A DNA stretch of 37,183 nucleotides from Ruminiclostridium sp. (GTDB taxonomy: Bacteria > Bacillota > Clostridia > Oscillospirales > Ruminococcaceae). Shown in pieces: positions 7,738 through 15,524 of the stretch. Position 1 is the first letter of the stretch. Each line of letters begins with the position of its first letter. The notes under the pieces were generated by a model. The model was not told the origin of the DNA. It ran no database searches and saw nothing but the letters and a program-made list of their open reading frames with translations. The DNA lies in the NCBI GenBank assembly GCA_024682455.1, contig JAIKZF010000038.1, positions 1-37,183 on the forward strand, written 5' to 3'. Made by a program: the position numbers and the translations under genes.

Positions 7738-9750
7738 ATGATCAATGGACCGGAACTCACTAAGCTCACCGACGGTACAGTTGCTCTTGTACCTAGCTCG
7801 ATCGACTCGGCAGAGATCGGGAGGACGATCTCCAGACCCGCTTACGCCGGACTCAGGGACGTGTGCGCAAAGCTCCGCGCCGCCGCGAAGAAGGCTCCCG
7901 GCGGAAAGCTCGACGGTATCTTCGACACCCATTTCTGCATTGCCGCCCCGAACGAGAAGGCTTTGTATACCGCGGCAGTATACCTTTATAATACTCTTTC
8001 GGAATGCTGCTCCGATATCGGCAAATACATTGTGTTCGGAAACGACGCACTCAGAGATCTGCCGTCCGGCAGCATAAACGCAGCCGGGTCCGGCAGCAGC
8101 CGGAACACCTCCGAAAACGACGACGGATCTGACTATACAGAAGAAGACTACGATGACGAAGACTACGATGACGAAGACTATGAAGACGAATACTGTGACG
8201 ACGGGCCTGATCTCGGCTGCCTGCAGCTTCCGCCGACGGAGATAAACTATACCGCCGATATCGAGGACCTCATAAGAATGCGCTCGGAGAAGCCCGAACC
8301 CCTGTTTTACACCGAGCTTCTCAACAGCTCCAACCCCGTTATGATCTCCGCCGATTCTATCTCTCACCTCGGAGACAGCGTAGCCTCGCACCCGGTCATA
8401 ATCGCCGGCAAGATCATGTTCCCCGGCTCCTTCGAGGACATCAATTATAACGTGGGACAGGCTGAAGCCATCGCGTGCGCAGAAAACTTCATATTTATAG
8501 ATGTGCGCGCATTCAGCGAAAAGGACGTTATCATGATATTCGAGGAGGAGTTCGCAAAAAGAGGCTGCGTCCTCGCAAGCCCCGCCTCTGCCGCGAAGCA
8601 CGTAAATCTCAACGTGACCGACCGCGAGGAGACCGCCGTGAAGACCGCGCACGCGATACTCAACCGTCACCTCCTCAGCTCCCCCGGCAGCGGGAAGATC
8701 ACTGCCGGCGAGATCGGGAACGTGCTCAAAAGCCTTGACCCCGCCAATTACATCGGTCTCATCAACCCCTTCGCCGGGATGCCGAACGGGCTGCCGGGCA
8801 TGGTACCGCTGCCCGACACAGTCACTGCCCCGGCCGCCGCACCCGCGGAAAAGGACTGCGACCCGCTCGGAGAGCTTGACAGGCTTGTCGGGCTCCACAA
8901 TGTCAAGACCGACATAACGGATACCGTCAACGTCATAGCAATTCAGAAAAAAATAACGGAGAGCGCCCGCGCTCAGAACAGAAAGGTCGAACAATGCAGC
9001 TCGCATATGCTGTTCGAGGGCTCGCCCGGCACCTGCAAGACCACGGTAGGCAGGATATTCGCACAGCTACTCTATAAGAAGGGGCTCATCCCCTCCCCCG
9101 CTAATTTCACCGAATGTACCAAGTCCGATATCGTGGGGCAGTTCGTGGGGCAGACCTGCGCCAAGATAGACGCAATGTTCCGCTCGATGCACGAGCGCGG
9201 AGGCGGCGTTCTGTTCTTTGACGAGATTTACTCCATATCCGAGGCGAACTCGACCTGCTACGACGTTGAGGCCGTGAACTCCCTGAACCAGAATATGGAG
9301 AACTACCGCGGCACCGTCTACTGCATATTCGCAGGCTACACGGACAAAATGGCAGCGTTCCTCAACGCGAACAGAGGTCTGCGCTCCAGGATACCGTTCA
9401 CGATAACGTTCGACGACTATACGAATGACGATCTCTACGACATTTTCATCAGTATCGCCGAAAGCAGCGGTTTTGAGGTGTCCGGCGACTGCCGCGCAGA
9501 GACTGACTCTTTCTTCGGCGAGATCAGAAAGCTCGAAGGCCAGAGCTTCGGCAACGGCCGTGAAGCGCGCAATCTCTTCACCAACGCCATGACTTTCGCG
9601 GCAAGAAGATACACCGGCGGCAAGCTTCCCGAGAGCTTTACCCTGCTCCCCGAGGATATCCGCGAAGCCGCGGACTCGATAATCAAAAAATACCGCAGAC
9701 TTTCTTCGGCAGGAAAGGATAACGGGCTCCGCAAGGTGATAGGGTTTTAA
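7738..9750 (+). CDS. CbbX/SpoVK-like AAA+ ATPase with acidic linker and unknown N-terminal region
   Basis: The likely start is ATG 7738, preceded by GGAGG. LVGLHNVKTDI, GSPGTCKTT (Walker A position), GGGVLFFDEIY (Walker B), NRGLRSRIPF. The Walker A glycine before K is Cys. Confidence 0.85.
   Translation: MINGPELTKLTDGTVALVPSSIDSAEIGRTISRPAYAGLRDVCAKLRAAAKKAPGGKLDGIFDTHFCIAAPNEKALYTAAVYLYNTLSECCSDIGKYIVFGNDALRDLPSGSINAAGSGSSRNTSENDDGSDYTEEDYDDEDYDDEDYEDEYCDDGPDLGCLQLPPTEINYTADIEDLIRMRSEKPEPLFYTELLNSSNPVMISADSISHLGDSVASHPVIIAGKIMFPGSFEDINYNVGQAEAIACAENFIFIDVRAFSEKDVIMIFEEEFAKRGCVLASPASAAKHVNLNVTDREETAVKTAHAILNRHLLSSPGSGKITAGEIGNVLKSLDPANYIGLINPFAGMPNGLPGMVPLPDTVTAPAAAPAEKDCDPLGELDRLVGLHNVKTDITDTVNVIAIQKKITESARAQNRKVEQCSSHMLFEGSPGTCKTTVGRIFAQLLYKKGLIPSPANFTECTKSDIVGQFVGQTCAKIDAMFRSMHERGGGVLFFDEIYSISEANSTCYDVEAVNSLNQNMENYRGTVYCIFAGYTDKMAAFLNANRGLRSRIPFTITFDDYTNDDLYDIFISIAESSGFEVSGDCRAETDSFFGEIRKLEGQSFGNGREARNLFTNAMTFAARRYTGGKLPESFTLLPEDIREAADSIIKKYRRLSSAGKDNGLRKVIGF
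8146..8190 (+). repeat. Three in-frame 15-bp tandem repeats (GACTAyGAwGACGAA)
   Basis: 8146-8160 and 8161-8175 are identical; 8176-8190 is diverged. Encodes DYDDE DYDDE DYEDE. Confidence 0.85.
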
Positions 9751-9754
9751 ATGC

Positions 9755-9785
9755 AGGGCGAAAGCGCATTAAGCGTTTTCGCCCT
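9755..9785 (+). terminator. Intrinsic-terminator-like hairpin, copy 1 of a 31-nt exact duplication
   Basis: AGGGCGAAAGCGCATTAAGCGTTTTCGCCCT, identical to 10044-10074. Confidence 0.7.
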
Positions 9786-9801
9786 GAGTTTGTCAAAAGA
9801 A

Positions 9802-9835
9802 GTCGCTTGCGCTCGAGTAGCCGCTTGCGCTCGAG
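9802..9835. repeat. Tandem pair of GyCGCTTGCGCTCGAG, period 18 bp (element copy A)
   Basis: The same 16-mer family and period recur at 33619-33652. Confidence 0.7.
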
Positions 9836-10043
9836 TGCCTCCGGCGGCCAGGTCTGTCGGTCAGCCCCTCTGCCGTTTTTGGCAAAGCCAAAAACTCCAC
9901 CTCCCCGCTAACGGGGAGACCACCTTTTAAAAAAGGGCTGGACCCTAAAACAAACCGCTTCGCCTTGCAGCGGGGGTAGGTATTGCTCCTTTTGACAGTA
10001 AAAAAAACAGAAATAACCCAAAACTGTACTTTTTGATATAATG

Positions 10044-10080
10044 AGGGCGAAAGCGCATTAAGCGTTTTCGCCCTTTTTAA
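10044..10080 (+). terminator. Intrinsic terminator hairpin, copy 2 of the 31-nt duplication, with T tract
   Basis: AGGGCGAAAGCGCATTAAGCGTTTTCGCCCTTTTTAA. Confidence 0.75.
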
Positions 10081-10123
10081 TTCGATAAACAGAAAATTTT
10101 TATCGTTTTTCGATATTTTTCTA

Positions 10124-10152
10124 TTGACAAACAGATATTGTTGTGCTATAAT
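10124..10152 (+). promoter_or_regulatory. Sigma-A promoter
   Basis: TTGACA - 17 bp - TATAAT. Confidence 0.85.
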
Positions 10153-10183
10153 GAGTCCAACGACCGGAAAAGGAGAAACAAAA

Positions 10184-10636
10184 ATGAATATCAAATGGAC
10201 CTCGGCAAACTCACTTAAGCTTACCCGCATACTGACAACAGCGGTATTTTTGCTCGCGTGCGGTGTGCTGTTCCTAATACCGATAATAACGCAGTGGTAC
10301 GACGACGTGTCCGGAAAGCCGCCGATAATGCCTGTGCTGACGGTATGCTTCTATATCTGCGACGGGCTCGCGATACTCGCGCTCTGGGAGCTTAACACGA
10401 TGCTGAAAAATATTTCAAAGCAGGAGCTCTTCACCGACCGGAACACCCGCTGCGTGCGCATAATATCATGGTGCTGCTTCGGAGTGGCGGCGGTGTTCGC
10501 GGGGCTGGCGTTCTGGAGGCTGCTCGCCCTGCTCGTGGCGATAATAGTGGGCTTCGTCGGACTTATCCTGCGTGTGGTCAAGAATATGCTCGCTTCCGCG
10601 GCCGAAATGCGCGAAGAGAACGACTACACGATATAG
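10184..10636 (+). CDS. DUF2975 family membrane protein
   Basis: ATG 10184 with AGGAGA Shine-Dalgarno. Four-TM profile. Followed by a YozG-like HTH gene, the usual DUF2975 partner. Confidence 0.8.
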   Translation: MNIKWTSANSLKLTRILTTAVFLLACGVLFLIPIITQWYDDVSGKPPIMPVLTVCFYICDGLAILALWELNTMLKNISKQELFTDRNTRCVRIISWCCFGVAAVFAGLAFWRLLALLVAIIVGFVGLILRVVKNMLASAAEMREENDYTI

Positions 10637-10648
10637 GGAGGTGCGGAT

Positions 10649-10861
10649 ATGCCGATAATCGTAAACCTAGACGTGATGATGGCGAAGCGGAAGATATCCG
10701 CCGGTGAGCTCGCCGAAAGGATCGACATCACCCCCGCCAATCTCTCGATACTGAAAAACAACAAGGCGAAAGCCGTGCGCTTCTCGACGCTTGAAGCTAT
10801 ATGCAGCGTGCTCGACTGCCAGCCCGGAGACATACTCGAATATTCCAAGGAGGACAACTGA
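10649..10861 (+). CDS. XRE/Cro family helix-turn-helix regulator (YozG-like)
   Basis: 70 aa: MPIIVNLDVMMAKRKISAGELAERIDITPANLSILKNNKAKAVRFSTLEAICSVLDCQPGDILEY. Confidence 0.92.
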   Translation: MPIIVNLDVMMAKRKISAGELAERIDITPANLSILKNNKAKAVRFSTLEAICSVLDCQPGDILEYSKEDN

Positions 10862-10862
10862 A

Positions 10863-12416
10863 ATGACAGAACAGATAACAGCTCAGCAGATACCGATGCA
10901 AAGCGCGCAGCCGGCTGTATACAGACCGGAGATACGAGGCTTCGACCGCATTTTCGCGGTGCTGTCGGTCATTGCCGGATATCTCTTCATGCGCTTCTCG
11001 ATATTCACTTACAACGGCTTTTTCACCACGCTTTCCGTGCTGCTGACCTTCGCCTGCTGCGCGGCATACGTCATTAAGTGCGGCCGCAGACCCACCGCGG
11101 CTCAATGGACGTTCGGAGCGGTGATATGCGCTTTCGCGTTCACCTACTCGATAACGTCCAGTCCCCTGCTCCACATTCTTTGCACGATGTTCCTGATCGG
11201 GGCGGTATTCTGGTGGGTCCAGGCCGTGTGCATACACGCGAGCTTCGTGACGAAGTTCTTCTTCTTCGACCTGCTGCGTACCGTGTTCGCGCAGCCGTTC
11301 TACGATTTCGCGGGGTTTTTCCGTGCCTTCACGAAAAAGAGTGACGGCTCCGGAAGCAAGATACTTCCGATAATTCTGGGACTTCTCGCTACGATACCGC
11401 TTACTGTCGCGGTGGCTCTGCTCCTTGCCGTAGCCGACGAGGGTGTCGGGAGAATGATCGACAGTTTCTGGGACATGATAGCGTTCAGGGATATATACAC
11501 CTCGGCGCGCGTCATTTTCTGGACTATACCCGCCGGCATAATAATTTTCGGTATGCTCCGCGCCGACGCTAAGCAGAAGCTCCGCCCCCTGCCCAGCGAT
11601 ATGTACTATCATGAAAAGCTCGGCCGCTGCAAGGTCATAAACAATCTCGCGGTATATGCCGGAGTGACCCCGATATGCCTGCTCTACCTGCTCTATGTGA
11701 TATCTCAGGCGAGCTATTTTCTCTCCGCTTTCTCAGGGAAGCTCCCGGAGAATATGCTGTATTCGGAATACGCGAGACGCGGCTTCTTCGAGCTCTGCAT
11801 CATAGCGGTGATAAACCTGTGCGTAATCCTGTTCATGCTTACCTTCTCTAAGAAGAGCGGTACGGGAGCCACACCCGCGCTGAAGGTCTACACCTGCCTT
11901 ATCTGCGGCTTCACACTGTTCATCATATCCACCGCGCTCGCGAAGATGCTGCTGTATATCGGCAAGTATGGCCTGACGAGACTGCGCCTGTACACTTCGT
12001 GGTTCATGGTGCTGCTGGCTGTGATATTCGTGGTGCTGGCGGTAAGGGCGTTCGTGAAGCGCCTGCCCACCGCGCGCATCATCACGGCATTCTTCATCGC
12101 GATGTTCGCGGCTCTCTGCTTCTCAAGACCCGACGCTCTGATAACCGGGTACAACATACAGAAGTACCTCAGCGGCGAGCATGAAGAGCTTGATATACAC
12201 ACGCTCTCCGCCATGTCCGACGACGCGTATCTCGAAGCGCTAAAATACGTGAACTCGGGTATGTTCGATAATTCCGGCCGTCCCGCAGCGGAGCAGTATA
12301 AAGAGGAAATCATCGGTCTGTGCGAGGACGCGGCCGATATGTACAGGCTCGCTCCCGACCGCTCCTATAACATCACGGCTATTGAGCTTACCTCGGCGCT
12401 CGGGCAGACCGAATGA
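10863..12416 (+). CDS. DUF4173/DUF4153 family polytopic membrane protein
   Basis: Start ATG 10863. Multiple TM segments and a C-terminal soluble tail. Confidence 0.75.
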   Translation: MTEQITAQQIPMQSAQPAVYRPEIRGFDRIFAVLSVIAGYLFMRFSIFTYNGFFTTLSVLLTFACCAAYVIKCGRRPTAAQWTFGAVICAFAFTYSITSSPLLHILCTMFLIGAVFWWVQAVCIHASFVTKFFFFDLLRTVFAQPFYDFAGFFRAFTKKSDGSGSKILPIILGLLATIPLTVAVALLLAVADEGVGRMIDSFWDMIAFRDIYTSARVIFWTIPAGIIIFGMLRADAKQKLRPLPSDMYYHEKLGRCKVINNLAVYAGVTPICLLYLLYVISQASYFLSAFSGKLPENMLYSEYARRGFFELCIIAVINLCVILFMLTFSKKSGTGATPALKVYTCLICGFTLFIISTALAKMLLYIGKYGLTRLRLYTSWFMVLLAVIFVVLAVRAFVKRLPTARIITAFFIAMFAALCFSRPDALITGYNIQKYLSGEHEELDIHTLSAMSDDAYLEALKYVNSGMFDNSGRPAAEQYKEEIIGLCEDAADMYRLAPDRSYNITAIELTSALGQTE

Positions 12417-12436
12417 CATCGGACTATACACAAAAG

Positions 12437-12475
12437 CTCCCCCGGCAGAGCTGTCTCTGCCGGGGGAGTCTGTTC
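12437..12475. terminator. Bidirectional intrinsic terminator
   Basis: CTCCCCCGGCAGAG-CTGT-CTCTGCCGGGGGAG hairpin between convergent genes. Confidence 0.85.
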
Positions 12476-12479
12476 TTTC

Positions 12480-15143
12480 TTATGAGCGTTTTCTGCGCTT
12501 TCCTGCCGCGAGCATAGCCGCGCCGGCAATGAATACGACCGCGATATCGCCGATCGGAGCGCCGGTATTCGGGTTGGTCTCCGAGCCCGCGCTTACGCTG
12601 CCGGAGATCTCGGTAAGACCGTACTTTTCACCGAAAGCGTTGGTCAGATCCTTAAGCTGCATATAGGTCTCAAGCGGCTTTTTGCCATAATCGAACACGA
12701 TGCTGCTGTTGATGATCCTGCCTGTCTCAAGCTCGCGCATGATGTTTCTCGCCATACTTACGTTGGGCTCAACATCGACGAACTTGACGTGCACGTTGTA
12801 ACCCGCAGCCTCAAAGGGCTTTATGTATTTGTCCATGAGCTTGTCGAAGCCGTCGCCTACCGTAGGAATGATCACATTCACGCCATTCATGCTTCCTGTG
12901 ATGAACTCCTCTATTACGGAAGCCGTGATATTCGAGCTTTCCTTATGCACCGCGTCAGCCGCAGCGCCGTAGGTCTCCTTGTATTCGGGAAGAAGCTCCT
13001 TAACCACGTCGGAATCGAGAATGAACGCCTTCATTGCCTCGCTGTCGGGGTCGGTGACTCTCGATGATTTGCCCGCCGCAGGCAGTCCGCACACAAGCTC
13101 CATCTGATATCCCTTTTCGAGCTCGCCGTCATAGACATAGGTATGTCTGCCGTTCTCATCTACGCTCTCCGTTCTTGCGGAGCCTATCGACAGGAATTCC
13201 TTCTTGACCTCCTCACGGAGCTGCTCTCTTTCGGGTGTGTTTATATCGCTTGTCTTTCCGTAGTAGGCTATATAGTAGTCGGACAGCGCGTCGAGCTGCG
13301 CGACTACATTGCTGCTGCGGAGCTCCTCGATCGTGGGATAGTCGCCTGCCTTTATGCGCTCGTAGAGCTCTCTTGCTTCGTCTGTCTCAATGACAAGATG
13401 CTCGGGCGAGGGCTCCCATGTCACCGGAACAACGTCCGCGAAAGGATCCTGCGCGATACCCATGGTTATTCTGCCCTGACCGAACGGGTCGCTGTACTCG
13501 TCCGGTATAACGCCTCCGAGCACATCCCTGATATAGGCTATCACAGCCTCGGTATCGGACATTACATCGTCCCTGACGATCTTAACGTCTCCGCCGATGA
13601 AATACTTTTTGGCGCCGTCCTTGAACAGATAGTTTATCGAAGCAACGGTGTAGGTCTTTTCAAGGTCGAGCGGTTCTTCGCCCACCATTACATTGTAAAC
13701 TCTGAAATTGCCGTCAACGCTCTCGTATTCGCCGTAATCGTTAAGAATAACGGAGCTCGTTATGGTATCGTCCACCGAGTATGATACTCCGGAGATATGT
13801 ATAAATGAGCCGCTTTCGCCCGGAAGAGCAGCCGCGCCCCTTTCAAGGAGCTCAAGGAGCTGCTGACCGGTTATCTCAGCCACAAGAGTGCTGTTAGAGT
13901 TTGGCAGCACGGATAAGATCTCGTTGTATGTGATCTCGCCCGCTTCGATACCGTCTCTGATGCCGCCGCCGTTCATTATGCCTATCTCTGCGCCGAGGAC
14001 TTCCCTGAACGCGTCCGCGCAGAGGTCACCCAGATTGGTCTCCATCTGCCTTACGATACGATTGCCTGTCTCGGGGTCGGAGTCGGCCAGTACGAAATCG
14101 GTGTGTCCGACCTTCTGTCCGAGCTTTTCGGACAGTCTGTCCCTTATCTCAAGTATCTTGAGATTCACGGCTTCATCGACGAAAATACCTTCTCTGCCGT
14201 CGGGCTCCGTCCACGAATCCTCCGCGATGCCCATACTCTCGTCGGGAGCCGGGACCTCTCCGATGAGCTCGGTCTTCATCGAGCCGTCCGCGGAGATAGT
14301 CAGCTTGCCGATATTGTTGAGCTTTGTGCCGGTCTGCGTTACGATAACGTCCTTGCCGTCCTTCGACTTGACCGTAAGCCCCTGCGTAGTTTCATGGGAA
14401 TGTCCGTCTATTATGACATCTATGCCGGAAAGCTCGCCCGCGATCTCGGGGGCGCTCCAGCCCTTGGTGACATTGCTTTCGCCGAGGTGTCCGAGTATCA
14501 CGACATAGTCCGCGCCCTCGGCTCTCGCGTCGTCTATCGCGGTCTGGATAAGGGTATAGACCGAGCCGTCCTCGCCGAAACTGTAAATGTACTCGCCCTT
14601 GTCGTTCTGGAAGTATGTGGGCGTGGAGGCGGAAAGAGTTTCCGGCGTGGACGCGCCGACGAACGCTACCGTCTTGCTGCCGGCTTCTACAAGCTTATAC
14701 GGCTCGAAAATGAGCTCGCCGGTCTCCTTATTGGTGAAATTCGCGTTGACGTAGCCGCAGTTGAGCTCGTCCGCACGCAGCATGAGCTCGCTCACGCCGT
14801 AGTCGAACTCGTGATTGCCGGTGACAGCCGCGTCATAGCCGACGGCGTTCATTATCTCCGTGATATAAGCTCCGTTGGACAGAGCACCTATGGGCGAGCC
14901 CTGTATCGCGTCGCCCGCGTCAACAAGAATAACGCTGTCGTGAGTCGCTTCCATTTCGCGCTTGTAGAGCGCGAGTCCGTCGTAGCCGATGTGGTCGTCT
15001 ATGCCGCAGTGCACGTCATTTGTGTAGAGAATGACGATATCATCGCTTTTCGCGGTGCCTTCCGCGTACGCGGGGACCACGAAGCTGCCCAGCAGCACGG
15101 TTCCGGCGGTCAGCGCCGAAAACAGTTTCCTGAACTTATACAT
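12480..15143 (-). CDS. Exported, cell-surface-anchored 5'-nucleotidase (UshA-like) fused to a zeta-toxin-like P-loop kinase domain
   Basis: 887 aa. Signal peptide. Metallophosphatase motifs LYTNDVHCG, LVDAGDAIQGSP, GNHEFDYG, LGHLGES, IDGHSHE. 5_nucleotid_C domain. Then MELVCGLPAAGKSSR...ILDSDVVKELLPEY...HKESSNI. C-terminal NPNTGAPIGD-TM-GKRRKRS tail. Confidence 0.9.
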   Translation of the reverse strand: MYKFRKLFSALTAGTVLLGSFVVPAYAEGTAKSDDIVILYTNDVHCGIDDHIGYDGLALYKREMEATHDSVILVDAGDAIQGSPIGALSNGAYITEIMNAVGYDAAVTGNHEFDYGVSELMLRADELNCGYVNANFTNKETGELIFEPYKLVEAGSKTVAFVGASTPETLSASTPTYFQNDKGEYIYSFGEDGSVYTLIQTAIDDARAEGADYVVILGHLGESNVTKGWSAPEIAGELSGIDVIIDGHSHETTQGLTVKSKDGKDVIVTQTGTKLNNIGKLTISADGSMKTELIGEVPAPDESMGIAEDSWTEPDGREGIFVDEAVNLKILEIRDRLSEKLGQKVGHTDFVLADSDPETGNRIVRQMETNLGDLCADAFREVLGAEIGIMNGGGIRDGIEAGEITYNEILSVLPNSNSTLVAEITGQQLLELLERGAAALPGESGSFIHISGVSYSVDDTITSSVILNDYGEYESVDGNFRVYNVMVGEEPLDLEKTYTVASINYLFKDGAKKYFIGGDVKIVRDDVMSDTEAVIAYIRDVLGGVIPDEYSDPFGQGRITMGIAQDPFADVVPVTWEPSPEHLVIETDEARELYERIKAGDYPTIEELRSSNVVAQLDALSDYYIAYYGKTSDINTPEREQLREEVKKEFLSIGSARTESVDENGRHTYVYDGELEKGYQMELVCGLPAAGKSSRVTDPDSEAMKAFILDSDVVKELLPEYKETYGAAADAVHKESSNITASVIEEFITGSMNGVNVIIPTVGDGFDKLMDKYIKPFEAAGYNVHVKFVDVEPNVSMARNIMRELETGRIINSSIVFDYGKKPLETYMQLKDLTNAFGEKYGLTEISGSVSAGSETNPNTGAPIGDIAVVFIAGAAMLAAGKRRKRS

Positions 15144-15197
15144 TACGTTTCTCCTTTTCGAAATAATTTGTATATATGACCGACAGCGCGCAAAACG

Positions 15198-15524
15198 TTA
15201 TCTGCGCGTTACACCTCCTGTCGGTGAGGGACGGCGCTGAGCGAGCTTTTTGGTCTCGTTTGATGCAAAGACCACCTCCGCGTAGATAGCTGCCACTATC
15301 TGATAGAGCTCCTGCGGGATAGCCTCGCCGGAATTGAGCATGACAAGCAGCGCGGCGGTGCTGTCGTCGCGGTAGATCGGGACGCCGTTTGCGTCGGCGA
15401 TGTTCACGATGCGCTGCGCCAGCTCGCCGAGACCCGAGGCTACGACGACGGGGGCGTAGTTGAGGTTCGGGTTGTATTTAAGCGCGACGGCAGCCTTCTG
15501 TCCGTAGTTTTTACGCCTTGACAT
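15198..15524 (-). CDS. FlhB C-terminal-domain homologue (YlqH-like, EscU/YscU/HrcU family)
   Basis: 108 aa: AVALKYNPNLNYAPVVVASGLGELAQRIVNIADANGVPIYRDDSTAALL. Confidence 0.88.
   Translation of the reverse strand: MSRRKNYGQKAAVALKYNPNLNYAPVVVASGLGELAQRIVNIADANGVPIYRDDSTAALLVMLNSGEAIPQELYQIVAAIYAEVVFASNETKKLAQRRPSPTGGVTRR

Noticed and set aside
8146-8190. Possible CRISPR-like tandem repeat
   Set aside because: The units are adjacent with no spacers and in frame; it is a coding microsatellite. No CRISPR array was seen anywhere in the window.
7615-9006. 463-aa minus-strand ORF
   Set aside because: Antisense to the AAA+ gene. The VFVFIVFVIVVFVIVVF stretch is only the complement of the acidic DYDDE repeat.
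14103-15179. 358-aa plus-strand ORF
   Set aside because: Antisense to the nucleotidase N-terminus, low-complexity Arg/Val/Leu composition, no domain.
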